The notes below the pieces were generated by a model. The model was not told the origin of the DNA. It saw only the letters and a list, made by a program, of their open reading frames with translations, and did no database searches. A stretch of DNA of 64,000 nt from Cinnamomum chago (lineage: Eukaryota; Streptophyta; Magnoliopsida; Laurales; Lauraceae). Position numbers and translations under genes: made by a program. This document shows, piece after piece, positions 9,905-21,942 of the stretch (position 1 is its first letter; each line of letters starts with the position of its first letter). The stretch covers positions 55,672,501 to 55,736,500 of the forward strand of contig CP142457.1 in the NCBI GenBank assembly GCA_038049695.1, written 5' to 3'.

Positions 9905-11365
9905 TTCAATGAATGCTGCAAAAAATGGCCACCAGACTGCGTTGGTTTTGACTCCGCAATTTGTTATCCATTTGTTTGGTGCCCCTAATCTCAATCCTCA
10001 AGTGCCTAATGGAGGAGAACTGGCTCTGCATTGTCCTTCATTTGGAACTGAAATATAACATAAATCTAATAAAATTGTGCGCATCAATAAAGCCTCAACA
10101 GTTGACTTTGATTGCTTCCTCTGGGAGTGATCTTCTACTCAACTGAAAAAGAAAATATATTTAGTGACTGATTTCATTGCTAGGTCTGTTGGTGCTTCAA
10201 CATCAAAGTATATCATACTAATTGCCATGAAACAGAATCACTTCCATCGAAAGCGTAGTTCTAAAGTTCATAAAGCTGGTTCAAGACTCAGCAGAGCTGA
10301 TCTGTCACTAATCAATTTCTAGTCGAGTTACATCCATATGAAGTACCTCAAACCTAAAATTAGTTTCAGTTGAGCAGTTGAGTTAAATGAGTCAATTTCC
10401 AGGTTTCAATCAATGAGCCATAACACTAGCAATTGAACTGAATGCTCTGTATGACAATGAAAGTGTATAGATGAAATTCATTAAATAAAAAGAAATAAAA
10501 CAATACACTTGATGCCAATCAAACTTGCGAATCTAGTACATGCTCCAGGATTAGATCCAAGGCTCCATTTGGTTACTAATTATGACTTGGTTACCCCGCA
10601 CCTAGTTTACCTGTAAATCTAAGTACTCGAGATGCTGTTTACCTTTCACTGTTAAGCTATAGCCTAAAATCGCCAAAAACCAGGCTTGGCCCATCGACTC
10701 GAAATGACACTGAGTGAAAAATTCGGATTAGTTTGTGTGCATTTTCACGAAGAAAACATCTTGTTACCATGATAGTTCTGAAACTAGGCCAGCCCAGTTG
10801 ACTCTAAAAGGACATTGAGTTAACTCGGGTGAGTTTGGGTTCATTTCTGGCAGACCACCCCGACTCTATAAATTTTGTGCCTTTTGAGTTGAGATTACTC
10901 GGCCGAGTCATGCCAAATGAGTTCTGAGCTTCGACCTTTATGATTGATGAACATGATTTAGTCGGAAAAAAAACCACTCGTGATGTTCTATCCAAACCTT
11001 CCAGAAAATCACAATAATCTCAATGATATTAAAAAAAAAAGGCCAATTTCCCTATCTATTCACCTCGCATGGATGATAGCATGTGGGGCCCACAAATGAC
11101 TGATCTTAAAGGACCATCCAAACCCCCCACCCCCGACATGTCACTGGATCTCATAAATTTGCATTGTTCGAAATAGATTGGGCCGTTGGAATGAGGGTCA
11201 AAAATAATATTATATTTACAAAAGTCAAACTAACGGGGGCATGGATCAAGAGGTTAAAAGCATGAAAGTAACATGAAATTGATATGTGGACCCTACACAC
11301 ATGATCTTTCCATCCCCTTGTCCATGTTCACTGGGGCAGGTGAACCTCAGCAAGCTACCTCTCAT
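9905..11365. other. Intergenic; palindromic-motif relic, no gene
   Basis: A 49-codon open frame from the ATG at 9909 to TAA at 10056-10058 has a protein-like composition (contains VIHLFGAPNLNPQVPNGG) but matches nothing I recognise. From about 10680 to 10990 there are repeated GACTC/GAGTT motifs, including ACTCGGCCGAGT, which look like a decayed non-autonomous DNA transposon. Nothing else is supported. Confidence 0.35.
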
Positions 11366-11374
11366 GGTTACGTT

Positions 11375-12251
11375 CATGAATTTAAAAACCGGCCGGTACC
11401 GGTTCATATCGGCCAATATGAACCGGTATCGATTTTTTTCTTCAATATCTCGGCCGAGATGAAGTTCATAGCGGATTTTTTAATATCTCGGCCGTTATTT
11501 TGAAAATATCGGCCGAGATATGTTAAAAAGGATGAGAATCCTAATTTTTTTATTTTTTCCCCCATCTTCATCTTTTTCTCCTCTCTTCTCAACTCCTTAC
11601 TAGCCATAGCAGCAGCCATCATCTCTCTTGCATATTTTCAAATCTCACTTCTATTTTTTGAAGAAAAATTATCTAAGGTAAGAGGAAATCAACTTAAAGT
11701 ATTTTATTATGGTTTTTTTTTTTATATATATATAGATGAAGCATAGAAGTTTGTCACTTACTCACTTGTGTTGTTTTCTTCATTTAGAAATTAGATCTAC
11801 ATACTTTCATGCTAGATCTACTCATACACATGATTTTGAACTTTTTTTTCAAATTTTTTTATTTTCGAATTTTTTAATATTTGAATTATAATATATCATT
11901 TTTTGGGGATTTCATCATAAATATGTTGTTTTAATGATTCATGATCATTGTATGGTGTGTAAATGATTGATGTTTGCATTATATGAAATACTGGAAAAGA
12001 CTGTGAACTGCGAGTCTGCGACACAAACATGACTCATAACTTAAGGTGACTGAGATTTTGATTTATTGTTGTTATTAATGGAAACAAATATTGTTTTCCA
12101 GCATTTTCTAATATTCTGAATTTTTTGGATATTTTTGTGAATTTTTTTGGATTAAAAAAATTTTCATACCGCGATGACTACGACGGACCGATATCCGCTT
12201 ATCGATTTTCAACTCGACTGATACCGCGACGAGATTGAGATTTTGAACCAT
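11375..12251. mobile_element. Non-autonomous Mutator-like element with CGGCCGATAT-type motifs
   Basis: Flanked by a 9-bp near-identical duplication, GGTTACGTT at 11366-11374 and GATTACGTT at 12252-12260, the size Mutator-like transposons make. Ends are only loosely inverted (left ATGAATTTAAAAACC, right complement ATGGTTCAAAATCTC). Both ends carry palindromic motifs: CCGGCCGGTACCGG, TATCGGCCAATA, ATCTCGGCCGAGAT, and at the right GACCGATATCCGC. The AT-rich middle has no transposase frame. A related motif patch lies at 58685-58840. Confidence 0.6.
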
Positions 12252-12260
12252 GATTACGTT

Positions 12261-12811
12261 GCCCAGAAAGATGGCGTATTAAAGGACTTTAATTTCAAAG
12301 CACCAATCCAATACGACCTTTTACATTGAAAGATATCTCTCTCTCTCTCTCAGTCACAGTGAGGTCATTGCTGGGATAGCTTCCCAAGAGGACTGAAAGA
12401 TCTCTTTTTGTAAGGCTGGCACGTAAACAACCGGACATCACTGAAGATAATGCTGAAATGGGACAATTAATAGAATGGACCCATCTTTCAGTGATCACAG
12501 CCGTCAATCTAGTGGACTCCCTTGGAAAAAAATAATCTGGTCCATCAAAAATGCTGGGTCTTTCTCATTGTAAGGAAACAAGAGATTTATAATCATGTAT
12601 TTGGACAACGAAAGGTATGCCGTTCGAGGCGACCACCTCCATATCTTCTCCATACAACGTATGTAACACGCACCCGTTTTTTTTGTATTTTTCATTCAAC
12701 TTCTCTTCATGACTGATAATATTTCTTCTATTTTGTCTCTGAGAGAGAGAGAAAAGTAGAGCAGAGAGACGTCTTCTCCATAGCTAATACTCTCCCAGTC
12801 GTATTTGGCAG
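12261..12811 (+). promoter_or_regulatory. Probable PEX11 promoter and 5'UTR exon
   Basis: A (CT)n tract at 12333-12350 and CT/GA-rich sequence at about 12690-12790 resemble a plant core promoter and leader. A plausible untranslated first exon ends at 12811 with donor GGCAG/GTATAT, which would splice to the acceptor TTTTCAG at 17016-17022, eight bases before the PEX11 ATG. Transcript data would be needed to prove this. Confidence 0.4.
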
Positions 12812-14065
12812 GTATATTCATGTATGTCTGTCTTTCTTTCTTTCTTCTTCATCGTCTTTTCTTTGGTTCTTTTGAAGGATAATAGAAATCCAAGGAAATG
12901 AGAGAGGAGTTCTGATTGTCTTTGAGTGGTTTCATGTTCTTGGTGATTTTATGTTTGTCAGTTTTTTCGATTGGGGAAAATGATGCCTATGCAAATGTTT
13001 TAGGGAGTTCTGATGCTATTTTATTTTAGATAGGATTTATGAGGATGAGCTGGTTTTTTATTGTTTGCTGATACATGTTAAGTGTTATAAAAAGATGCCC
13101 ACACCTTCATTTAGGCAGGCGTATTTTTAGAAGTTGACAGAAGAAATATGTAGTGATCACAGTTCACACACTTGTGGATGGGCCCAGTAGGCCATCTTGT
13201 ACATCTTTTTCCTATGTTGGTTGGGTCTTGTCACCCCCAAATCATGGTATATGGGAGCTAAGGCCACATCTAGTTAGTTGCTATAGTTTTTATATAAGAA
13301 AAGAGAAGAAAATGTTTTTTATAGTTTTTATTATGCATGCCCTAGTTTTAAATGATGGGGTGAATCAACCATGTTCAAGCACCCTTGCGGCCGGTTTGAT
13401 ATTGCAACCTAACAGAAGTTAACATAAACACCCCTATGTAACTACCCACAAAAGAATTCAACAAAATTTCCAGTTTTTCTAATGAACATTTTCAAGTACT
13501 ATCTGAATATCTCAAGTTCCATGGTATATATGGCTGAATCCCTGTTTGTATCTGGAAGCACTTTAGAAGCTTCTATATATGTTCACTTGCTCTGTTTGTA
13601 GTGAGTTTATTTTTGGCTATGTATGTGTTTTTATTTTTTATTTTTTCTTTCAGTTGGATACTATTTAACTGACGTTTCTAATTGAAACTGAGTGTGTCAA
13701 ATCTCATATTTGCTGCTGATACAGTAGTGGTAGGTACTGGTCTTTTCCCATGTAATTGTATTCATGCCTCTTCTATCATAAATATAGAATTTCTGTTGCA
13801 TTTGTCGTATCGGATGGCTTAGAATACAATATGTAAGTGTGAAATAATGAAATGAGTTGGTCATCGACCACAGGAAAAATAGTTCACTGCCAAAAGATGA
13901 GACTAGTCTTTCCTAGATTTCAGCTGATTTTTAAGGCTTCAATCCATTTCTTAGAGATTCTGTTGATTTTTCTAAATTGGAACTACCTAAAAAATGTGGG
14001 GAGTTCAAGATTTCTTTTTCCTTTGCTGGTAGAGAGCTGCTAGCTTGATCTCACAAACCAAGTGC

Positions 14066-16198
14066 CTTTTTTTTTTTTTTATTGGTAACAAAAGTTTCAC
14101 TAAAAGACTTGGACAATACAAAGGAATCACCAATAAAAAAGATTGGGCAGCAAAGGTATAAAAGCATTATACCAAGGCAAGAAAAAGATTGCATGGGAAA
14201 GACAGCCTAAGGAGAAGATCTATTCACCCCTTGTTTAGCGTAAGAGTCTTCCATCACATTGGCTGACCTCCAAACATGCTTAAATTCTACTTGAATCACA
14301 GAAGCCAAGGATTTGAGCTCATTAAAATAGAAATAAAACCTCCACGGGGCTGTCATGGAAGAAGATAGCATTCAATGAGCTGCTTTCCACCACTAGGATA
14401 TCATGGAAATGGAGGACAAAGATACAGGGAGCTTCTAATATAGCCAATACTTCTGCCTTGTTGATTCAAGATGTCAGCGTTCTTAGAAAACATTGCCAAA
14501 ACATCCCCTTCACTATTACGAAGCACTCCTGATATTTCTGTCGGACCAAGTTTTCCCCTCGCTGCACCATGGGGGGATCCACATGGCCCCTGCCAGCCCC
14601 TTAGTTCTGCCCCTGCATCCACATTAAACTTTAAGACACCAGCTGGAGGAGACAACCTACTCAACAAACTCCTCAGCTTGGACAGCCCATTAGACAAAGT
14701 AGCTTCCTAGTTTAGCAAATAACCTAGACTTTTTTAAACAGAGATTGAGATATTAAGTTGGAATCACTAGTGGCCTGTCAACGACTTACGAGGGATTATC
14801 TCCTCAATGCCTTCCACGGCTAAAATGGAGTGTATACAACCTCTACGCGATAACAGGCCTCGGACCTAGCTTCTTCCTTCTCAATACACAAAGACGATTT
14901 AAAGCAGTACTAAGAAATTTAAAACCTTAAAAAGAATATGAGCAGAGTAATAGATGATGCATGAGTTTCTCAAAACTACACAAATATATTAAAAATAGAA
15001 TTACAAAACAGATTAAGAAGACGGATTACAACACGGAGCAAACAAAACAAAGGGTTTACAGAGGGAGAAACTCCTTTCTCAAAGAGTCCCATTTAGCAAT
15101 TCTCAATATGACAATAGACATGCAATCTTCAACCAGCATTGACTGTTTCCTGAAAATCCTTTCATTCCTTTCTTTCTATACCGACCATAAAAATATCAAA
15201 AGAGACGAGCTTTTAAACAATTACCCCACAGCCAAAGAAAAGTGGAAACCTCCAAGCTTCAACCAAACCTGAAAGGGACCCCAAAAGCACCATAAAACAC
15301 CACAGTTAGCCAGAAATAGCTCCACAGAGAATAAGAGAGCTTATAATGTAAGAAAAGGTCATCTACCGTTTCCTCAAACTTCCCACAAAACACACACAAA
15401 TCTGGGATGGCATCCAATAACATACCTCTCCTCCTAAGGGCGTGTTTGGCACTTAACTAAGTTAAAGTGAAGTGAAGTGAATCCAAACAAGAATTGACAA
15501 GGGTCATATCAAAAGTACACAATTTCAACATTCCCTCCATCTTTTTTAAAAAAAGTAAAAAAAAACTTCTTTTTTCCACTAAAAGACAAAAAAACTCCAC
15601 TTTTCTATAAAAAGAAGTCAAAAAGATTCTATACCAAACAACAAAAAACAAGACATCATCATAACACCTTATATTTTTTTCTCTCTTGATTTGATGCTTC
15701 ACCTCACCATGCTTCAATTCACCATACATCCAAACAGGCCCTAAGGTTATCCATTGTCAAAATCTTGTTGGACATAGTGACCCAACAAAAAGGTTCCGAC
15801 CTGGTGGACACAAACTCAACAAGACTAGAGATCATGCAAGGCTTGATGATGGAAACTCAAGCATCTCAAGATAGAAGGATTTCGAATAGAAAACGCTTGA
15901 GGGACTCAGTTTCCAAATATGGATATCTGTCCTCTCCCTGCAAATGAAACTTAGCAAGAATACACGACGACCCTTAACTCTTGACACCTTGGACTGATGC
16001 ACCACTCTAGAAAGGGACACCTCCGCAGATATAAAACCCCCCTTACCCACATAACAATCATTGACTGACAATTAGATGCAACTCTAAATAACCTAGGAAA
16101 CATAAGAATAAAGCACCCAGTCAACTTTAAACTCACCCCCCTTGTTACAAGCCACCTCTATACACTAAGACAAATGGCCAACACTCAAAATATTTGCC
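14066..16198 (-). mobile_element. 5'-truncated L1-type LINE with nested MITE
   Basis: On the minus strand the element ends in poly-A (T-run at 14067-14080). It is flanked by a 14-bp target duplication with one mismatch: CACAAACCAAGTGC at 14052-14065 and CACAAACCAAGTAC at 16199-16212. Reading minus, remnants of plant L1 ORF2 C-terminus appear in order: a zf-RVT-like segment (MDNLRRRGMLL across the nested MITE, then a CVLCGKFEE-like stretch near 15360-15410) and an RNase H-like segment at 14640-14480 (LKFNVDAGA, ISGVLRNSEGDVLAMFSKNA). An extra stretch sits inside the RNase H motif between KFNVD and GAARGKLGP. Frames are broken several times and RT and endonuclease are absent, so it is dead. Confidence 0.85.
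15438..15741. mobile_element. Tourist/Harbinger-like MITE nested in the LINE
   Basis: 304 bp with inverted ends GGGCGTGTTTGG and GGGCCTGTTTGG (right end read as complement) and a 3-bp TAA duplication (15435-15437, 15742-15744), as in PIF/Harbinger MITEs. Removing it rejoins the LINE zf-RVT coding remnant, which proves it inserted after the LINE. Confidence 0.85.
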
Positions 16199-17030
16199 CA
16201 CAAACCAAGTACATAGATCTCTAGTTTTGGTTTTGTTTCTTTGACTTATTTGTTTGGTAGTTATTTAAGAAAGTTGTAGGCCCACTCAAAGTTTTTTCCA
16301 AATAATTTGTTAATGGAGGATGTTGATCGAAAGGCGCTAGCCTGACCAGACATCAAGATTGATGGTAAAGTTTGTACATGGAGTCTAACTGGGGATTTTG
16401 AGTTGTTGTAAGGCTATCTGATTATCCTTTGGGGTGTCTATAGCCTGTTTCCATCTCTATTCATGAGCTTTGGATTTTGGACATTACTGATTATGCATTG
16501 CCTTTAATGTAGTATATTTTAATGAATTTTTGGTTATTATGTAAACAACACGAGTTTTTAGATTTGTTAGAACTTTTTTTGTCACCTAAAATTTTTTGTT
16601 AATTGCTAAATCTTTTTCACCTCTGCTATAGTCCCTTTATGATATAGCTTATTCTGTTGTTGTTAGTATTGTCTTGATAGTAGTTCAATTTGTTCAAATC
16701 ATTAATTATAGGAAAAGACAGTAAATACTGAGCAAAAGTGAAGCTGAATAACTTATAGAAGAAAGTGCTACCAACAAATCTTTTACACAATATGGTCAAA
16801 GCTTTTTTGCATTTAAAATGGCTTCATAATTGATGGAAGACACTATTTGCATCAAACCAGATGAAATGCATTGACATCAATCCCATAACATCGAGTGTGT
16901 TTGCTACGGAGGGGATTTGGCAGTGAATATGTGATGCTACTAAAGATTGTGTGGCCCCATATATATTGACTTAGGTTATGACATTAAATTAAATTTGTGC
17001 TTGATTGAGCAGGTATTTTCAGGGTAAAAG

Positions 17031-19260
17031 ATGAGTACTCTAGAAGCAACCAGAGCAGAGCTCGCACTTCTTGTTTTATATTTGAACAAAGCTGAAGCTA
17101 GGGATAAGATATGCAGGGCTATACAATATGGTTCAAAATTCTTGAGCAATGGAGAACCTGGTACAGCTCAAAATGTTGATAAATCTACTAGCTTAGCAAG
17201 GAAAGTTTTCCGACTGTTGAAGGTTAGATTTGCTGTTTGTTGTAGTATCAAATCTGAGTGATAGGGTCCTGTGCAGCATAAACTATATAGTTGTGCCACC
17301 AATTGTTCGTTTATCTAGACTGTAGATCTGATTAGCCCATCATGGATCTAGGCTATAACAAGACACTCATATAAGAGAGAAAAAAGTAGTTTCCTCCCAA
17401 GAATTGTGTATTGACCATTGTGGTCGATCCCCCTTTATATATTCCTTTCCTTTCCTTAAATACAAGATAATACAGCTATAGATCCCTTCATTTAAGGATC
17501 TTATCTTGTTAAGCCATTAATTTGCCATGCCTCTTTAAGGTGTAGGCATTTTGGATGTATTGGCTATTAACTTGAGAGGGCAACCCTACAAAATCTGAAA
17601 GATTAAAGGATCTTAAACCTCTCGGATTTAGATGGTCTTTGGCACGTTGTGTTCTCTTATTTGGCTCACATTTTTATGCTAAGGCCTCCGGTTTAAGGGT
17701 TAATGGTATTCCTATCATATACATCATTTCAAGTATCCCAATCCATGGTGGACCCTATCAGATCAGTGAGTCTGTGTCACAGCACCATGAGCTTGCATGA
17801 ATAGTTATGTACTCGCTGTACCTTTGTTGTGGCCCCAAACACACTCAATCCTGATCATACTGCTCATGATTTGTTACATATACTCCACCTTTTTATCTAC
17901 ATTTTTGCCATTTATTGATCCTTTTAACTGAATTTTCAGTTTGTAAATGATTTGCATGCTCTAATTGGTCCGTCTCCTCAAGGAACTCCTCTTCCACTCA
18001 TTTTACTTGGAAAGGTAAGAATCGTTGGTTTGTTGCTGAATGAAATGGTGTTTATTAAGTTGTGCTGTTTGCTGTTTTTCACATGATGTTCGTTACAGTC
18101 CAAAAATGCATTATTGTCAACTTTCTTGCTTCTGGATCAAATTGTCTGGGCTGGCAGATCAGGAATTTACAAGGTAAGGGAATTCTTTCCTTTTAGTTCG
18201 TATTCCTACATAATTCCAACCAGAGACTAGAATTAACTTATCCAACTTAGCTTTCATGTAGAACAAAGAACGCACAGAGCAAATTGGCAGGATATCTCTT
18301 TTCTGTTGGATGGGCTCCTCAGCTTGTACTACCTTAATTGAGGTTTGATTTCAGTTTTTCCTCTTATGAGAAACCGTCTTTATGCTCTGACAAACATAGA
18401 ATTGTCTGCAATTACAGTGTTCTGTATACAGTTCAAAGTGAATTGGATGTTTTGGCAAAATAAATGGTTGAATTGTCCTGTCACATTTGCAATGGTGTGA
18501 AAATCAGAAATCACCAAACTGGAAACCACCGGGTAACTTGGGCATAGACTACTTTCCTGACTTCTTTCATCTAAATTGTTATCAGCCAAACTGCGCTGAT
18601 AATGAATTCTGATTCCACCACATTTTTGTACCAATATCTTTGCAGTCATACATCAGTGGTCCATTCTATTGGTATGTTCAAAGTGATTTGGATCACATCC
18701 AAATGAACCCTCGCTACATTATCTAGCATGTTGCAGTACTGATACACAATTATTTTCCGTTTTCTCTATTAGATTGCGGAACTTTGGAGACTGTCTGCGG
18801 CAATCAAAAAGCTGGAGAAGGATCTTAAGCAAACTGATAAATATCAAGTATGTTTAGCTTAGCACTAAAACAAGGACATAAGGTTTGAAGATGTTACGCT
18901 TTCTCTTCTCCTCTCTCTCCTCTTTATACGAAAATCTTGCTGTCTTGTTGGTGAATGCAGAACGACCAGTACCTCAAGAAGCTCAAACAGTCGAATGATA
19001 GGTTGTTAGCCCTGGTAAAATCTTCCTTGGATATAGTGGTTGCGGTCGGGTTACTTCAACTAGCACCGAAGAAAGTGACACCCCGTGTAACAGGAGCATT
19101 TGGATTTATCACCTCTCTCATCTCTTGTTATCAGGTAATTTTTCTTTATGGACTATCCATGGTGATATTTGGTTCAGATTATTTTTGGGTGAGCTTTAAT
19201 CCTTGGTTTCAAATAACAATGCAGTTGCTCCCTCCTCCACCAAAGGCGAAGGTGCCATAA
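17031..19260 (+). CDS. PEX11: Peroxisomal membrane protein PEX11 (PEX11C/D/E type)
   Basis: Seven coding exons: 17031-17222, 17940-18014, 18099-18173, 18262-18342, 18773-18847, 18961-19134, 19225-19260. All introns are GT-AG and in phase 0; the total is 235 codons plus TAA, the normal length for this subfamily. The protein begins MSTLEATRAELALLVLYLNK and has the conserved AEARDKICRAIQYG, DKSTSLARKVFRLLKFVNDL, SKNALLST and GRISLFCWMGSS blocks. The N-terminal amphipathic region bends the membrane; the two C-terminal hydrophobic stretches (ALVKSSLDIVVAVGLLQL and VTGAFGFITSLISCYQLLP) are membrane segments. The tail is KAKVP. PEX11 sits in the peroxisome membrane and drives elongation and division. 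The closest Arabidopsis relatives by memory are PEX11C, D and E. No frame damage is seen; splice sites all fit, so the model is well supported. Confidence 0.95.
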
Positions 19261-21104
19261 CTGAGGAAGTTCTGTTCTTTTTTTTTGTCCCTATGGAGCT
19301 TCCATGCCCTCAATAATTCTCCAGGTTGGTGGAGATTGCCGTCTTGTTATATGCTTCTGCACTTGTTCTTGGGTAACTACATATTTTGGTCTTGTTCATT
19401 CATCTCTGTTTGAATAAGAGATGATGATAAGCATATTTGATGGATAGATGTTGCCAGATGATAAGACTGGATGGTTACTTATTCCCATGTGGTCATTTTG
19501 CTATCTATACATTTACAATTACATCTCCAGATGTTTGTTTATCCAGCCTTTAAATATATACATTCATTTACATGACACAAGGCTTGATGATGAATACTAT
19601 GTGCCAAGTGGTACCTCTCACATTTTTTGAAAGAGAGAACTATTTCAACCCCTTGTGTGGCCCATTTGGAAGTCTATCAGCCACAGAGGAATAGAGTGAT
19701 GCATGGATGCATGTATATTTTGGGAGTAAAAAACAATGCTTGATTGGCTAGGAGGTAGAAATGGCTAGTGGCCCCACCTAGATCATGACCATGTTGTGGA
19801 GGGCAAGGGGTCGATTCCCAGAGTCCAATCAAGTGAACCTAGCCCTTTATTTTTGTGCCCCAAACTTGCATGGCTTGCATAATGCAGATGGTGGTGATAA
19901 AATCTAATGGCAGATAATAGTTGAACCATTGTTTGGGACTTGGGTGTGGATTGGTGAGTTGTGTGTGAAGGAAATATAGACTGATCACAGATGAGACCAT
20001 ATATGAATATGAAAACAGCAAAGGGTCATAAAGGAGCACTTCCTGGAATTTGTGTCAGATGCTTAGGTAATGCTCATGTGTGCCTCTGTGTGGGTAGGAG
20101 CGAAATGGTCAGCTCTTTTTCTCTACGCGATCGATCCAACAATGATATAATACATAGGAATGAAATATATATAATTCATACCATGTGAATTTAAAAAATA
20201 AATATCAAATAACATTTTTTCTTTTTGGGAAAAAGAATCAAAAGAAGCTGGGAAATTAACTAGTAGGCTGATAGCTGATCGTTCATTTCTTATCTTCTTT
20301 TCATTCTATTTACCTAAAAGGATAAGGGTATTTGATACTCATTATTGAAAATGCATATTTGATCCTTAATTTTAACTAGCAAATGTATGAATTCTATGTA
20401 TTCAATTCCTATGTATTTTAATGTAAATAAACAAGCCCTAAGTGAAGTTTTGCCCAATTCATATATGCAGTGTGATGAGTGGCAAAGGTGGAGCCCAAAT
20501 GGATAAAATCAAATTGTCAAGTGCCTTCAGCACAATAGTAATTGGCCGCATTGTGTATTATTTAGGGTTGGAAAACTTGCCATGTAACTTGTGAATTGGC
20601 CGAGGTGACCTCATTTTGGAGAAGGGCTGATTCAAATATTGGGAAGACTCAGTCGGTATATATGGAAAAATAAAAAATAAAAAAAGGTTTTTCCTTTTTG
20701 GTTTTTTTTTTATTTTCATACTTTTTGAATATGTAAGTTTATTGATTTTGATTAATTATAATGAACACAAGTCAATTAGTAATTATTTATAATTTATAAA
20801 TATTTAATATATTTTAAATAACTCTCTCGAGTTACCACAGACTCCTCAACGTCAAGTCTTTTTGAGTTGGATGAGTCCGATTCAAGTTTTTCCAACATGA
20901 TCCTAATAAAATTTTCTTCTATGGTGACTAAAGAGGATCCGAACTCACCAACTAGTTGTTCAGGCAAGTGAAGTTTTATGACCTCTAATAAATGAAAAAT
21001 GGGACTTGGGTTTCGTTAGATGGTGAGGGATATGGGTGTGTGAATAGAACACATTCTAGCAAAAAAAAAAAACCCGAAGAAGAGGAGGCAAACAAGGGCT
21101 CATG
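19261..21104. other. PEX11 3'UTR then intergenic
   Basis: The first 200 bases are likely PEX11 3'UTR. At about 19735-19835 a tRNA-like patch ends in AAGGGGTCGATTCCCAGAG, which resembles an RNA polymerase III box B, so it may be a SINE fragment. At 20560-20900 there is AT-rich DNA with a GAGTT/ACTCG motif cluster. No gene. Confidence 0.4.
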
Positions 21105-21107
21105 CTA

Positions 21108-21249
21108 ATTCACTTGTAGTTCAATTGGTAAGGCACCTTCTTTCCACTTAAAAAACTTGGGATCAGTCCCTAGCTATCGGGTTGATGATGATGACTTGGA
21201 GAGTGTGTGTGGGACTCTTAATTAGTACTTAATGATGATGATGATGATA
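21108..21249 (+). mobile_element. tRNA-derived SINE with (GAT)n-type tail
   Basis: A box A-like TAGTTCAATTGGTAAGG at about 21116-21132 and a box B-like GGGATCAGTCC at 21159-21169 are spaced as in tRNA-derived SINEs. The element ends in ATG repeats at 21231-21249, a tail typical of SINEs mobilised by RTE LINEs. No clear target duplication. Confidence 0.55.
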
Positions 21250-21598
21250 GTAATAATGATAATAATGAACAAATAAAGCTCTCTTTCTTTATATTTCAAT
21301 GCATGACAATCAAGACTCGCCGAGAATGATAAGCTATGACATAGACTAGTATTATTCAAAATACCATCGAGATCAAATTATCTTTAACCCTTAGTTTAGG
21401 TCACCAAAGAGTAAAGACCATATCTTCATTTAGAAAAATCTAGTGAGACTAATGGCTTAATGACTGTTAAACTAAGATCAATTTCGTATAGGAAAAAGAA
21501 AAGACAACTTAATTTGCCTCTATGTGGATATGTGATACTCGGACTCTTCAGATTTTTTTCCCCTTTCTTTTAATTCAACTATAATAAGTGTTAGGATC

Positions 21599-21937
21599 TA
21601 GAACGCACGTACGATCTACGAGACAATCAATCAATTTATGAGACACGAATTTATATGGCTCGGCAAGATTGCCTACGTCCACGGGAGATTCACACTGTTC
21701 ACTATTATTGGAGATTCCCATAAGAGTACAAGCATTCATTGTCTCTATTGTTCTCTCTCAATTTCACAATTACTACAATACTCTCACCACCCGGTATAAA
21801 TACATAAAGCCCTAAACCTCTAGACGCCCGTAACTGTCTAATCTGACCTTATAACAGATGGTCTAGATTAAACCGATAAATTACAGATAAATCCATATAA
21901 TAGAATAAAGTTTAGATCCAGTTTCACCAACCCATCA
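21599..21937 (+). mobile_element. Solo LTR
   Basis: 339 bp beginning TGTTAGGATC and ending CCATCA, flanked by a perfect 5-bp duplication ATAAG (21594-21598, 21938-21942). It contains the widespread plant LTR segment GGCTCGGCAAGATTGCC and TACGTCCACGGGAG, and a TATA box GGTATAAATACA near 21800. No internal region remains, so it is a recombination relic; family (copia or TRIM-like) is undetermined. Confidence 0.8.
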
Positions 21938-21942
21938 ATAAG

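Larger units (their letters stand above)
12812..17022 (+). other. Putative PEX11 5'UTR intron (about 4.2 kb)
   Basis: GT at 12812 and AG at 17021-17022 bracket a non-coding stretch enlarged by a LINE insertion at 14066-16198. The remaining sequence (12812-14050 and 16213-17022) shows no gene. Confidence 0.4.
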
